DNA of 64,000 nt from JAPOXR01 sp965116115 (GTDB lineage Bacteria; Pseudomonadota; Alphaproteobacteria; Rhodobacterales; Rhodobacteraceae): contig OZ220486.1 in the NCBI GenBank assembly GCA_965116115.1, forward strand, positions 2,604,001 to 2,668,000, read 5' to 3'. The notes beneath the pieces are model-generated. The model saw only the letters and a program-made list of their open reading frames with translations. It made no database searches and was not told the origin of the DNA. Of this stretch, positions 1 through 9,259 are shown one piece after another (positions within the stretch are counted from its first letter, which is position 1; each line of letters starts with the position of its first letter). The position numbers and the translations under genes were made by a program.

Positions 1-2409
1 ATCGAACGGCTGGCGGAGACTTGGAAGACATCTCCTCCCGAGCATCCGGTGATCGTCGCTGGCTCGACCGGATCACGCGGCCCCTCGCAACTGCTGATGA
101 CAGCAGCCGCGAGACTCCCTCAGGGCGCGGTCGTTCTTCCATGTTTCGATTTCGAGATGCCGCAGGCGATATGGGACTCCTTGGCGGACTCGGAAACCGG
201 TGAGGAACACCCGCAGTACCGGCTCAGTTGCATTATGAACAAATTTGGCTTGAAGCATAGCGACATTGCCGCTTGGAACGCAGGCTCTGTCCTCGGCAAC
301 CCGAGGCATCGCTTGATCTCACTGGCACTGAGGCCCGCGCCGGTCACCGACCAGTGGATGACGGAAGGCCCGAAACTCAGCGGTCTGCACGAAGCCGCAG
401 CCGGCCTGACGCTGATCGAAGCCCCCGGACCGAGGCAAGAAGCTGTCGCGATCGCCTTGCGGTTGCGGGAAGCTGTCGAGGACGGTGAAACGGCGTTGCT
501 CGCGACCCCAGACCAGAGACTCGCGCGGCAAGTCACGGCGGCGCTGCGAAGATGGAGCATCAGCCTTGAGAACAGTTTCAGCGACAGACTTCTGCATACG
601 ATGTACGGACGCCTTCTGCACTCCGTGGCCGACATGCTGGGCAAAAGTCCGGATCCGACAGCCCTTATGGCTCTCCTCAAACATCCAATGACGCATGCGG
701 CTCGTGACAGGGAACTGCACGGTCAGATGACAGCTTGGCTGGAATTGAAGGTCCGGGCTCGGAAAGCGGAAAATGATATTGAAAGTGTCATTGACAGCAT
801 GCGCTCTAAGCAGGAACCCGACTCAGCAGAGAACGCTTGGATTGCCTGGTTAAAGGATTGTCTCAACTGCGCGTCCAGCGCCTCGGAGAGCAGTCTTTTG
901 GAATTCGCTGCGCGGCATGAGGATCTGGTTGCGAAATTGGCTGCCGGTTCGCAAACCGGGGATGGAACAGAGACGCTGCCGGCGCCCTCTTCCGCTGATG
1001 AAGCCGCCGCAAGGCTGTTCCAGGCGATGCGCAATGCCAGCGATGCGGGCGGACCGATGGCCTGCATGGATTATGCGCATCTGTTCAAATCTCTTGCCGC
1101 AAGAGAGAACGTCCGGGAAGCGTGCGGCACTCATCCGCTTGTGTCGATTCTGAACACGGTCGATGCCAGGATGCGAGCTCCCGATCTGGTCATTGCCGGC
1201 GGCCTCAATGAAGGAACATGGCCGAAGAAGGCGCAGCCTGATCCATGGCTGAATCGGAATTTGCGCAGGGAGGCAGGTCTGCTGCTGCCCGAGAGACTTT
1301 CCGGCCTGCTGGCACATGACTTCCAGCAGGCCGCATGCGTTGGGAAAACGGTTCTGAGCCGCTGCACCCGCGACATCGATTCGCCGACGGTGCCGGCACG
1401 ATGGCTGAGCCGCCTTGTCAGTCTTCTTGCCGGTCTGGACGGAAACAGCCGTCAGGCACTGGCGGAAATGCGGCGGCGGGGCGACGAAGTCCTGCAAAGA
1501 GCGCGTATAATGGAAGAACCCCGGCAGCGGCTGGAACCGGAAACGCGGCCCCAGCCGAAACCTCCGAGGAGAGTGCGGCCCGGAAAGCTGTCGGTGACGG
1601 CAATCCGAACGCTGATCACGAACCCCTACGAAATCTATGCGAAACATATACTTCGGCTGTGGGAACTGACTCCCCTAAGCGGCGGCGCCGAAATTCTTCA
1701 CCGCGGGATGACCGTTCACAGGATCTTGCGGCTGTTCATCGACGAGACGAAGGAGGATAGCAGCCGCTGCTCGCCGGAACGTCTGCGCGATCTGGCCGCG
1801 GAACAATTCGATGCGAGCGCGCTTCCGCCATATGCGAAGCGGTTCTGGCAAGCGCAGCTGGACTTCATTGCGGAAAACTTCATCAAACAGGAGATGATCC
1901 GCCGCGAACACGGCGACCCCGCCCACCTCCTCGGAAGCACGGGCCAGCACAGATTCCCCGATCTGCGGTTTATCCTGACAGCGCGCGTCGACAGGATCGA
2001 CAGAGCCGAAAACGGATGGGTTCTCTACGACTACAAGACGGGAACCATCCCGACCGCGCGCCATATCGAACAGTTCGACAAGCAAATCCCGCTTACCGCC
2101 GTTATGATCGAAAAAGGCGCCTTCGGAAAGAAAACGGCGGGATCAGTTCTCCGGGCAGCCTACATCGGAGTCGGAAATCGAGCGAAAGAGGTGGAAATTC
2201 AGCGGCACAGGAAAGACACCGAGGACATATTCGCAAAGGAATGGTCCCAACTGCAGACCATGCTGCGCAATTATCTGGACGAAAACACGCCCTATATCGC
2301 CAGACGGGATGTGCGGCTGGCCGACTACGGACGCGCATATCACCATCTCGCGAGATTCGGCGAATGGGACGACACTGCGGAACTGCGTCGGGACGACGGA
2401 AATGAATAA
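1..2409 (+). CDS. addB: AddB subunit of the AddAB helicase-nuclease (5'-partial)
   Basis: AddB pairs with AddA to resect double-strand breaks for RecA-dependent recombination; this is established for the family. The frame is open from the first base, so the gene enters from outside the window. The GTG at 49 is not its start, and roughly the first 200 residues of a protein of about 1000 are missing. The C-terminal PD-(D/E)XK nuclease domain shows the motif YDYKTG at about 2026-2043, followed by a conserved QIPLTA stretch. An early segment (VIVAGSTGSRGP, then GAVVLP) matches the AddB helicase-like core. The 3' end overlaps addA by 8 bp, so the two are translationally coupled as one operon. No lesions are seen in the visible part. 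Confidence 0.93.
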   Translation: MERLAETWKTSPPEHPVIVAGSTGSRGPSQLLMTAAARLPQGAVVLPCFDFEMPQAIWDSLADSETGEEHPQYRLSCIMNKFGLKHSDIAAWNAGSVLGNPRHRLISLALRPAPVTDQWMTEGPKLSGLHEAAAGLTLIEAPGPRQEAVAIALRLREAVEDGETALLATPDQRLARQVTAALRRWSISLENSFSDRLLHTMYGRLLHSVADMLGKSPDPTALMALLKHPMTHAARDRELHGQMTAWLELKVRARKAENDIESVIDSMRSKQEPDSAENAWIAWLKDCLNCASSASESSLLEFAARHEDLVAKLAAGSQTGDGTETLPAPSSADEAAARLFQAMRNASDAGGPMACMDYAHLFKSLAARENVREACGTHPLVSILNTVDARMRAPDLVIAGGLNEGTWPKKAQPDPWLNRNLRREAGLLLPERLSGLLAHDFQQAACVGKTVLSRCTRDIDSPTVPARWLSRLVSLLAGLDGNSRQALAEMRRRGDEVLQRARIMEEPRQRLEPETRPQPKPPRRVRPGKLSVTAIRTLITNPYEIYAKHILRLWELTPLSGGAEILHRGMTVHRILRLFIDETKEDSSRCSPERLRDLAAEQFDASALPPYAKRFWQAQLDFIAENFIKQEMIRREHGDPAHLLGSTGQHRFPDLRFILTARVDRIDRAENGWVLYDYKTGTIPTARHIEQFDKQIPLTAVMIEKGAFGKKTAGSVLRAAYIGVGNRAKEVEIQRHRKDTEDIFAKEWSQLQTMLRNYLDENTPYIARRDVRLADYGRAYHHLARFGEWDDTAELRRDDGNE

Positions 2410-5400
2410 ACCCCGGGATTTCGACGCCGCGACACAACCGCAGGTCAATGCAGCGGATCCACGTCATGCTTCTTGGGTCTCGGCGAGCGCGGGATCGGGA
2501 AAGACAAAGGTTCTGACCGACAGAGCAGTCCGTCTGTTGCTGTCGGGAACGCCCCCTCAGCGGATCCTGTGCCTGACATTCACTGCCGCCGCCGCGTCCA
2601 ACATGCAGAACCGCCTGTTTGAAAGGCTCGGCAAATGGTCAATGCTCCCGGGCAAGGACCTGTACGATGAACTTCTCGATCTCGGCGAACGGCCCGATTC
2701 GCTTAACCAGGAAAGGCTCAGACAGGCCCGGACTCTCTTCGCCCGGGCCCTTGAAGCGCCGGGCGGGATCAGAATTCAGACTATCCACGCTTTCGCAGGC
2801 GGCATTCTCAGGCTGTTCCCGCTCGAAGCCGGCGTTTCCCCTCAATTCAAGTCGCTTGACGACCGTTCCGCCAGAAATTTGCGTAACGATGTGCTGAACA
2901 CGGTCTCTGCCGCGTCACCGGCGGTATTCGGAAGGTTGGCCGAATACATCAACTTCGCCTCTCTTCAGGGACTCGTCGAAGAAATCGCCGGCAGCCGGCC
3001 GGCATTCGCTCAAACGCTCGCAGACGAAGACGCATACCGGCTGTTCGGCCTGGATCCCGCCCTGCCCTCGCTGGAATCGCTTATCAAGAGTGTTTTCACC
3101 GAGCAGGATACCGCGCTGATCTCAATCCTCATCAAGCATCTGGGCCGGCGCCCGGGCAGGGATAAGCAAGCGAAACAGAAGCTGGAGAAACTGAACCTCG
3201 CTTCTCCTTCGCGAGCTGACTACGACATTCTTGCGGGAACATTCCTTTATGGAATTCAAGCGGCATCTCCGTTCGAACCCAAGATCAATGCTTTTCCGAC
3301 CAAGGCCGCACGCGCAGAACTCGGCCCGCTGGCGTTAGAGCTGGATGTCTACATGTATCGCGTGAGCAAGATCAGAGAACCGGTCATGGCCGCGGACGCG
3401 GCTGCCAAGACAATCGCCTTGCATCGCTTCGCAGAGGAGTTTCTTTCCTGCTATGAACAGCGCAAACGCCGGGAATCCAGTCTTGATTTCGACGATCTCA
3501 TCATCAAGACCTTGGAACTGCTGAACAACCCGGCGACCGCGCGATGGGTGTTTCATAAACTTGACGGCGGCATTGATCACATCCTGATCGACGAGGCTCA
3601 GGACGTCAGCAGACGGCAGTGGCGCATCATCACCGCTGTCGCGGAGGAGTCCGCATCCGCCCGCGCCCGGACCGGAACCCTGTTCGCGGTCGGCGACGAG
3701 AAACAGTCCATCTACGGCTTTCAGGGCGCAGCCCCTGAGATGTTCGAAGAGATGCGCCGCCACTTCCGGAGCCGTTCTTCTGCCGCCGGCCGCCAATTCA
3801 CCGAGGAGGATCTCACCTTTTCCTTCCGCTCGTCACCAGCGATTCTCAATGTCGTGGACAAAATCTTCGAAAAAAGAACGGAGCCGGGATTCGGCGGCAT
3901 GGCCGCTCACCGCGCCTACAGATCCAGCCTGCCCGGCCGGGTGGACATCTGGCCCGTTATCGAACCGCCGGAGGAGACCAAGTCTCCCGATTGGTACGGT
4001 ACCGAGCTTATTCCCAAGGCCACGCAAGCGACAAAGACACTCGCCGGGTACCTTGCCCGCGAAATCCGGAGAATGGCCGATCCTGCCGCGGCCGAGCGAA
4101 TCCCGTCCGGCGGCGGCTCCCGCCCGGTGCGGAATGGTGACTTTCTGATACTGCTGCGCAGGCGCAACGACCTTTTTCATCTGATCATCTCGGAATTGAA
4201 ATCCATCGGTCTTCCGGTTGCGGGAACCGACCGGATGCGTTTGTCCGACAGCCTCGCGGTTCAGGACCTCAGAGCCCTGCTGTCGTTTCTGGCAACGCCT
4301 GCCGACGATTTATCGCTGGCGGCGGCGCTGCGCTCGCCGATATTCCAGATCTCCGAGGAAGAACTCTTCTCAATCGCCTGTCCAAGGAACGATACGCTCT
4401 GGCACGCGCTCTTGGACTCAGAATCGCAGCATGGCAGGACGGTGGCCGTAATCCGGGATCTTCTGGCTCAGGCGACGCGGATGAAACCCTACGAACTGAT
4501 CGAATATCTGTTGACGGTTCACGGAGCGCGCCAACTCCTGACCGCGCGTCTGGGCCGGGAAATCGCCGAGCCTCTCGACGCTTTTCTTCACCAAGCGATC
4601 GCCTATGACGAGAACGAGGCTTCATCCCTGACCGGATTTCTCGAATGGAGCGACAATGATTCCGAAATCAAGCGCCGGCTTGATCAGGCGAGTGATGAAA
4701 TCCGTGTCATGACCGTGCACGGCGCCAAAGGCCTTGAGGCACCGATCGTCATCCTGCCCGACACCTGCAACATGCGGCTGCGTCTGAACCGCGAGCATCT
4801 GCTTTTCACGGAGGATGGCGTCCCGCTGTGGAACGTTCCCGAAAAAGAACGCCCCCAATTGCTTGAAACCGCCGCCGCCGCTGCCAGAAGGCAGGTTGAA
4901 AACGAGCATCTGAGACTGCTCTACGTCGCGCTGACCCGCGCCGAAAACTGGCTTATCGTCGCCGGCGCCGGGAAGGCCGGCGACACAAGCTGGCACCGGC
5001 TGATCGAGAACGGCACATTCGCCTGCAGGCCGCTCACGACGAAATCGCCGGGCCTGCCGAAAAACCAGCGCCCGTTCACGTATTTCCTGCGCCATTCGTT
5101 CGCGGAATGGCCGGCGGCGGCGCCGGCGGGAGTCACGGGTCAAAAAACACTTCCGGAGTTGCCCGGATGGGTGCGCGAAGCAGTTCCGGAACCCGTTCAG
5201 TCCATGCCCGTGTCGCCCTCCGCGCTCGGCGGAGACGATCCGGAGCGGGCAGAAAACGCCGGCGACGGACGCCGCCGCGGAAACGCCCTCCAGCGCGGCA
5301 ACATGATTCACCATCTGCTCGAGCGTCTGCCGGGCTGTGCGCAAACGGACCGGAAAGAAAGCGCAAGGACCATTCTGCGGTGTAAACGCCACGTCTTCGA

Positions 5401-5740
5401 CGAAACGCTGTTTCATGAGGTTTACGCGGAAGCGATCCGTATCCTGGATGATCCTAAACTCGGTTTCCTGTTCGGCGGGCTGTCCTTCCCGGAGGTCGGA
5501 ATAACAGCGAATCTCGCCGGCTTGGGCGGAGCCAGGATACAGGGCTGCATTGACCGCCTTGTGGTCGCACCGGACCGGGTGCTCGCGGTCGATTTCAAAT
5601 CCAACTTCAATGTGCCGAAACAGGCAAGCGAGGTTCCAGAGCACATTCTTCGACAGCTCGGCGCGTATCAGGAGGCTCTTGAACAACTTTATCCGCGCCG
5701 GCTTGTCCGAACCTCTGTCCTGTGGACTCGAACAGGTTAA
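2402..5740 (+). CDS. addA: AddA, double-strand break repair helicase-nuclease
   Basis: A UvrD-like superfamily 1 helicase fused to a C-terminal nuclease, the partner of AddB. I start it at the ATG at 2402, which overlaps the addB stop and gives 1112 residues. The frame is open further upstream, but those residues are addB antiframe. Visible motifs are Walker A SAGSGKTKVL (about residues 28-37), LIDEAQDVSRRQW (motif II, about 395), VGDEKQSIYGFQGA (motif III, about 430), VMTVHGAKGLE before the last helicase motifs, and AVDFKSN (about 1062) as the nuclease motif. The length is close to that of alphaproteobacterial AddA (about 1100-1180). It appears intact. A thioredoxin gene often follows addA in alphaproteobacteria; none is found here, and the next 490 bp look eroded. 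Confidence 0.95.
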   Translation: MNKPRDFDAATQPQVNAADPRHASWVSASAGSGKTKVLTDRAVRLLLSGTPPQRILCLTFTAAAASNMQNRLFERLGKWSMLPGKDLYDELLDLGERPDSLNQERLRQARTLFARALEAPGGIRIQTIHAFAGGILRLFPLEAGVSPQFKSLDDRSARNLRNDVLNTVSAASPAVFGRLAEYINFASLQGLVEEIAGSRPAFAQTLADEDAYRLFGLDPALPSLESLIKSVFTEQDTALISILIKHLGRRPGRDKQAKQKLEKLNLASPSRADYDILAGTFLYGIQAASPFEPKINAFPTKAARAELGPLALELDVYMYRVSKIREPVMAADAAAKTIALHRFAEEFLSCYEQRKRRESSLDFDDLIIKTLELLNNPATARWVFHKLDGGIDHILIDEAQDVSRRQWRIITAVAEESASARARTGTLFAVGDEKQSIYGFQGAAPEMFEEMRRHFRSRSSAAGRQFTEEDLTFSFRSSPAILNVVDKIFEKRTEPGFGGMAAHRAYRSSLPGRVDIWPVIEPPEETKSPDWYGTELIPKATQATKTLAGYLAREIRRMADPAAAERIPSGGGSRPVRNGDFLILLRRRNDLFHLIISELKSIGLPVAGTDRMRLSDSLAVQDLRALLSFLATPADDLSLAAALRSPIFQISEEELFSIACPRNDTLWHALLDSESQHGRTVAVIRDLLAQATRMKPYELIEYLLTVHGARQLLTARLGREIAEPLDAFLHQAIAYDENEASSLTGFLEWSDNDSEIKRRLDQASDEIRVMTVHGAKGLEAPIVILPDTCNMRLRLNREHLLFTEDGVPLWNVPEKERPQLLETAAAAARRQVENEHLRLLYVALTRAENWLIVAGAGKAGDTSWHRLIENGTFACRPLTTKSPGLPKNQRPFTYFLRHSFAEWPAAAPAGVTGQKTLPELPGWVREAVPEPVQSMPVSPSALGGDDPERAENAGDGRRRGNALQRGNMIHHLLERLPGCAQTDRKESARTILRCKRHVFDETLFHEVYAEAIRILDDPKLGFLFGGLSFPEVGITANLAGLGGARIQGCIDRLVVAPDRVLAVDFKSNFNVPKQASEVPEHILRQLGAYQEALEQLYPRRLVRTSVLWTRTG

Positions 5741-6231
5741 CTCATGCGGATTGACCCCGGACTTTGCAGGAACGCGCTCGCCCGATGTGAAAACAAAGGC
5801 CGCGTGGCGGGGGAAAACCGATGAACGGGCGCACCGCACCAGACCCGGCCTGAAGAGACCGGTGAGCTTGCGGGAAAGAGCCGCTCTGCGTCACGCCGCT
5901 CCGACTGTCATCCTTGTTTGCAGCGCCGCTGTTTCTTCGATTTCCACTGTGAACAAACCTCCTGCGGCTCCATTACACAGGCGAACAGTCCATCGCTCCG
6001 GCATCGATGGATTGAACCGCTGCAGTTCAACGCGTGCGTGTTCGGCGGTGAACCGCAAGAAACGCTTGCGAGGCCTGTCGGTGAAGAGACGTCCTCGTCA
6101 GCTTCGCGCCGCATGGACCTTATGGATGACTTGAATCTCGGACGAAAGTCTGCTGCCGGACACCAGAGAGCAGACCGAGCCCGTCTTGCGGTAAATTCCG
6201 CTACATCCGCCTGTCCGGGTTTCGTGCCGCC
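5741..6231. other. Eroded spacer downstream of addA
   Basis: No convincing gene lies between addA and the acetyltransferase gene. Open frames here lack family signal and overlap addA or each other. The only recognisable content is an IS630 transposase tail on the minus strand (listed separately), so this spacer probably formed by IS insertion and decay. Confidence 0.6.
5981..6095 (-). pseudogene. IS630-family transposase C-terminal remnant
   Basis: Minus-strand translation gives a stretch with RFTAEHARVELQRF followed by NPSMPERW. This matches the conserved tail of IS630 transposases (RFTAEDARIKLHSLYPSI in the better-preserved copy at 18.5 kb). An in-frame stop lies just upstream, and no catalytic residues remain. 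This is a decayed fragment; terminal repeats were not identified. Confidence 0.5.
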
Positions 6232-6807
6232 TCAGCCACTGTTCTCAAATTTCAGCCGCATGACGGTGCGCCGCGCGCCGGCTCTGCCGGCAGGTTTGAA
6301 TCCCAAATCCCGAAACATGCCGGTTCTTCCCATGAATCCATAACTGGGAGAGTCATCGTCAGCGGGAAATGCCTCAACCATATCCGCACCCATTGAACGG
6401 GCATATTCTACCGCGGCGGCGGCCAGCCAGCGGCAAAGACCAGCGCCGCGGAGCTTGCGCTGAATATAGAAACAGGCAATTGACCAAACCGACCCATCAG
6501 ACCGGTTCGGATCATGCAGACCGTTCAGCGGCCGGTAACTTTCGCGCGGAGCGACAGAGACCCAGCCGGCCGGTGCGCCGCCGCAATAGCCGATCATGCC
6601 GACCGGCACTCCTTGGTCCACCCGCTCTTTGAAAATTCTCTTCAATATCTCCTGCCGCGCCGAGCCGCGCGCCTGCCGGACTTCGGGCGGTTTTGTCCGC
6701 CAAGCCATGCACCAGCAATAGTGCGGTCCGCCGCGTCCTTCGAACAGGGATTCCAGATCTCCCCAGTTGTTAACGTCAGCCGGAACCGCTCTGAACTCGG
6801 CCGTCAT
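6232..6807 (-). CDS. GNAT-family N-acetyltransferase
   Basis: A 191-residue protein with the GNAT fold. The acetyl-CoA-binding motif A is visible as QRKLRGAGLCRWLA about two thirds along, preceded by a beta-strand segment (SVWSIACFYI) and followed by an alpha helix. The substrate cannot be told from sequence. It is convergent with addA and separated from it by eroded DNA. The N-terminal part (HYCWCMAW) is typical of a cytosolic subfamily often annotated simply as GNAT acetyltransferase. It appears intact. Confidence 0.8.
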   Translation of the reverse strand: MTAEFRAVPADVNNWGDLESLFEGRGGPHYCWCMAWRTKPPEVRQARGSARQEILKRIFKERVDQGVPVGMIGYCGGAPAGWVSVAPRESYRPLNGLHDPNRSDGSVWSIACFYIQRKLRGAGLCRWLAAAAVEYARSMGADMVEAFPADDDSPSYGFMGRTGMFRDLGFKPAGRAGARRTVMRLKFENSG

Positions 6808-6998
6808 GCCGTAAAGCCTCCCGATAATCCTATACCGGCAACAATTCCCGCTGACGGCGGAAAGTCAAGTCATATCAAGACGGAATGCCTGTTCAGGGAT
6901 TTGTTTCCCGGAAACATTTTCCTCAGGGAACAGGAAAGTCAGCATTTCTCACCGGTTCGGCGCAGGGCTATGCGTTTCGATGTTTAGAGGCGAAATAC

Positions 6999-7303
6999 AT
7001 GGCGCACGATGCTCCGGGCAAATGCTTCCGCAAGGGCATATCCCCTGTCGATTTGATCCAGATGTTTCCGGACGACGCGGCAACGGAGGCATAGTTCATC
7101 AAGATGCGCCGGCCTGACGGCATCCGCTGCGGAAATGCGGCTGCGATGACATCCAGGAGTGTAAGACGCACAAGCCGCAGCCTTATCGCTGCCGGGGCTG
7201 CCGCAAGAATTTTTCGGTCAAGACCGCCATGCTCATGCACTCATCCCCGCTCGGCTTATAAGTCTGGGTTATCGCCGTTTCCCTTTGCTTGGCGGATTTG
7301 AAA
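6999..7303 (+). pseudogene. Old IS1595-type transposase gene, 5' half
   Basis: Translation from the ATG at 6999 gives GKCFRKGISPVDLIQMFPDD, parallel to the start of the intact IS1595 transposase at 8307. An in-frame TAG follows at 7092, and one base is lost near 7120. The next frame reads KPQPYRCRGCRKNFSVKT, the zinc-ribbon region. The homology runs up to 7303 and resumes at 10825 with GMKLHRDL. The gap is filled by a transposon flanked by an 8-bp direct repeat. This half therefore belongs to the pseudogene at 10825-11385, and was already degraded or decayed after the insertion. Confidence 0.8.
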
Positions 7304-7321
7304 GGGGGCTATAGGGTTGGC

Positions 7322-8244
7322 TAGGTTGTGTCCTCAAATATTTGACATGCTGAGCTGGTTGCGGCACAGTGCCGCGCGACCAGCGGTGAGAATGCTCAAA
7401 GGAGATTTGAAATGATCGGCAGCCGGCATGATATGACGGACGAGCAATGGCAGCGGATGGAGCGTGTGATGCCGAAAGGTCTGCCCGGGCCGCCGCGCAA
7501 GGACGACCGTAAGGTAACAGCCAGTATATTTTTCGTGCTGCGCACCGGCATGCCATGGCGGGATTTGCCGGAGCGTTACGGGCCTTACACGACCTGTTAC
7601 AACCGTTTTACCCGCTGGAGCGAATCGGGCCGCCGGCAGAAGATTCTTGAAGATCTTCAACGACTTGAAGAAGCGGAAGAAGAAGCCGCGGACGAAAAGG
7701 ACGACGGCGATCCGGCGCCGCGGAGCCGGATGATCGACTCGTCGTCGATCCGCGCTCACCACTGTGCCGCCGGGTCGCGCAAGGACGGCGAGCCGCAGGA
7801 GATCGGGCGTTCCCGGGGCGGACAGCCTGCGAAGATTCATGCCATGGTCGACGGCAAGGGCGGGCTGCGCCGCATGCGCCTGTCGCCCGGGCAGGCCGCC
7901 GACTGCGCCGAGGCGGCGCCCCTTCTTGACGGCCTTGAAGCCGGCTGCGTCCTGATCGCCGACAAGGCTTACGACACCGAGGCCGTTCTCAAGCAAACGG
8001 CGGAAGCCGGCTGCCGGGCCGTCATTCCGTCGAAGTCGAACCGCAGGCGGCAGCGGCCGCTGGATAAAGCTGTCTATGCGAAGCGCAATGTCATTGAGCG
8101 TTTCTTCGGAAGAATCAAAGAGTTCCGGCGGGTCGCGACCCGCTTTGACAAGCGAGCCCGCAACTTCGCCGCCGCTGTCATCCTGACCGTCATCCGCTGC
8201 CTGCTGCGGAATGACGCAAAAGGGATAATTGAGTCCACTACCTA
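7322..8244 (+). mobile_element. IS5-family element, copy 1
   Basis: Imperfect terminal inverted repeats start TAGGTTGTGTCCTC on the left and TAGGTAGTGGACTC on the right (reverse complement). The element lies at a CTAG site with a duplicated TA, typical of the IS427 branch of IS5. It is nearly identical to the copy at 57546-58468. The insertion point is inside the left terminal repeat of the IS1595 transposon, in the palindrome ttggcTAgccaa. It probably impairs that transposon's left end. Confidence 0.85.
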
Positions 8245-8245
8245 G
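7412..8245 (+). CDS. IS5-family transposase (copy 1)
   Basis: A 277-residue DDE transposase. The start ATG follows AAAGGAG by a normal spacing. Catalytic signatures are MIDSSSIRAH (first Asp), LIADKAYD (second Asp) and NVIERFFGRIKEFRR (Glu). Residues 85-100 form an acidic insertion (EEAEEEAADEKDDGD), and copy 2 carries the same. Copy 1 differs from copy 2 in conserved positions (AHHCAAG for AHRHAAG, and QPAKIH for WTTKIH next to the strand before the second Asp), so copy 1 may be less active. The stop codon TAG is formed by the CTAG at the element end. Confidence 0.88.
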   Translation: MIGSRHDMTDEQWQRMERVMPKGLPGPPRKDDRKVTASIFFVLRTGMPWRDLPERYGPYTTCYNRFTRWSESGRRQKILEDLQRLEEAEEEAADEKDDGDPAPRSRMIDSSSIRAHHCAAGSRKDGEPQEIGRSRGGQPAKIHAMVDGKGGLRRMRLSPGQAADCAEAAPLLDGLEAGCVLIADKAYDTEAVLKQTAEAGCRAVIPSKSNRRRQRPLDKAVYAKRNVIERFFGRIKEFRRVATRFDKRARNFAAAVILTVIRCLLRNDAKGIIESTT

Positions 8246-8306
8246 CCAAAAAGTTTTGATATTTGCGGGACATTCTGTCAGATTGGCAGGGCCGATGGAG
8301 GCAGAC

Positions 8307-9257
8307 ATGGCAAACTCTCCCGGAAAGTCATACCGCAAGGGCGTCAGCCTGATTGAACTGGCCGGGATGTTCCCGGATGAGGACGCGGCCACGCGGTGGT
8401 TTGAAGCCCAGCGTTGGCTGGACGGCGTGCGGTGCGCGCATTGCCAGTCGGACCGGTTTTCGGCTTGCAAAAACGCGAAACCCATGCCCTACCGGTGCAA
8501 GGACTGCCGGAAGCATTTCAGCGTCCGCACCAAATCCGTCATGGCCGAGTCGCCCTTGCCACTCCGCAAATGGGCTTTCGCCATTTGCCTCTGCGCAACG
8601 AACCTCAAGGGTGTGTCGAGCATGAAGCTCCACCGCGATTTGAAAATCGCGCAATCGTCGGCATGGTTCGTGGCGCATCGCATCCGCGAAGCGCTGGACG
8701 GCGACGACGGCCTGTTTGACGGCCCAGTGGAGGTCGATGAGACCTATATCGGCGGGAAGCGGAAGAACATGCCCACGCGCAAGCGCAAGGCGCCGGCGGA
8801 AGCCGGAGCGGGCCGGGGCACGGTCGGCAAGGCGGTTGTCGCCGGAGCGAAGAACCGGGAGACGGGCAAGGTGTCAGCCCGCGTTATCGAGGACACGACT
8901 AAGCTGGCGCTGCAAGGGTTCGTCCGCGAGACTGCCGCGCCGGGCGCAACGCTCTATACCGACGAACATGGCAGCTATACCGGGATGCCGGAATACGCTC
9001 ATAAAGCCGTCAATCACGGCGTCGGCGAGTATGTCCGGGAAATGGCTCATGTGGACGGCATGGAGTCGTTCTGGAGCATGTTGAAGCGGGGTTGTCAGGG
9101 CACCTTCCACCACTTTTCGGCGAAGCGCCTGCAACGCTATGTCAACGAGTTTGCGACGCGGCAGGGCCTTCGCCCGCACTATACCGACGCCATGATGGGC
9201 GAGATTGCCGCCCGCATGATCGGCCGCCGCCTCACTTATGCACGGCTGACGTCGTGA
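8307..9257 (+). CDS. IS1595-family transposase
   Basis: A 316-residue transposase. I choose the ATG at 8307 because GGAGG lies 5 bases upstream; the frame is open further back but without a better site. An N-terminal zinc ribbon (CAHCQS, then YRCKDCRKHFSVRT) is followed by a DDE nuclease domain: VEVDETYIGGKRKN, LYTDEHGSY, and MESFWSMLKRG near the end. All key residues are present, so it looks functional. The next gene starts 2 bases after its stop. The encoded element also carries DNA modification and HNH passengers. Confidence 0.9.
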   Translation: MANSPGKSYRKGVSLIELAGMFPDEDAATRWFEAQRWLDGVRCAHCQSDRFSACKNAKPMPYRCKDCRKHFSVRTKSVMAESPLPLRKWAFAICLCATNLKGVSSMKLHRDLKIAQSSAWFVAHRIREALDGDDGLFDGPVEVDETYIGGKRKNMPTRKRKAPAEAGAGRGTVGKAVVAGAKNRETGKVSARVIEDTTKLALQGFVRETAAPGATLYTDEHGSYTGMPEYAHKAVNHGVGEYVREMAHVDGMESFWSMLKRGCQGTFHHFSAKRLQRYVNEFATRQGLRPHYTDAMMGEIAARMIGRRLTYARLTS

Positions 9258-9259
9258 TC

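Noticed and set aside
4622..5839. 405-codon antisense open frame over addA
   Set aside because: It lies fully opposite conserved addA motifs and has no recognisable domain.
7334..8485. 383-codon antisense open frame over IS5 copy 1
   Set aside because: The same antisense frame recurs over IS5 copy 2 and crosses the element boundary, so it is a shadow of the transposase gene.
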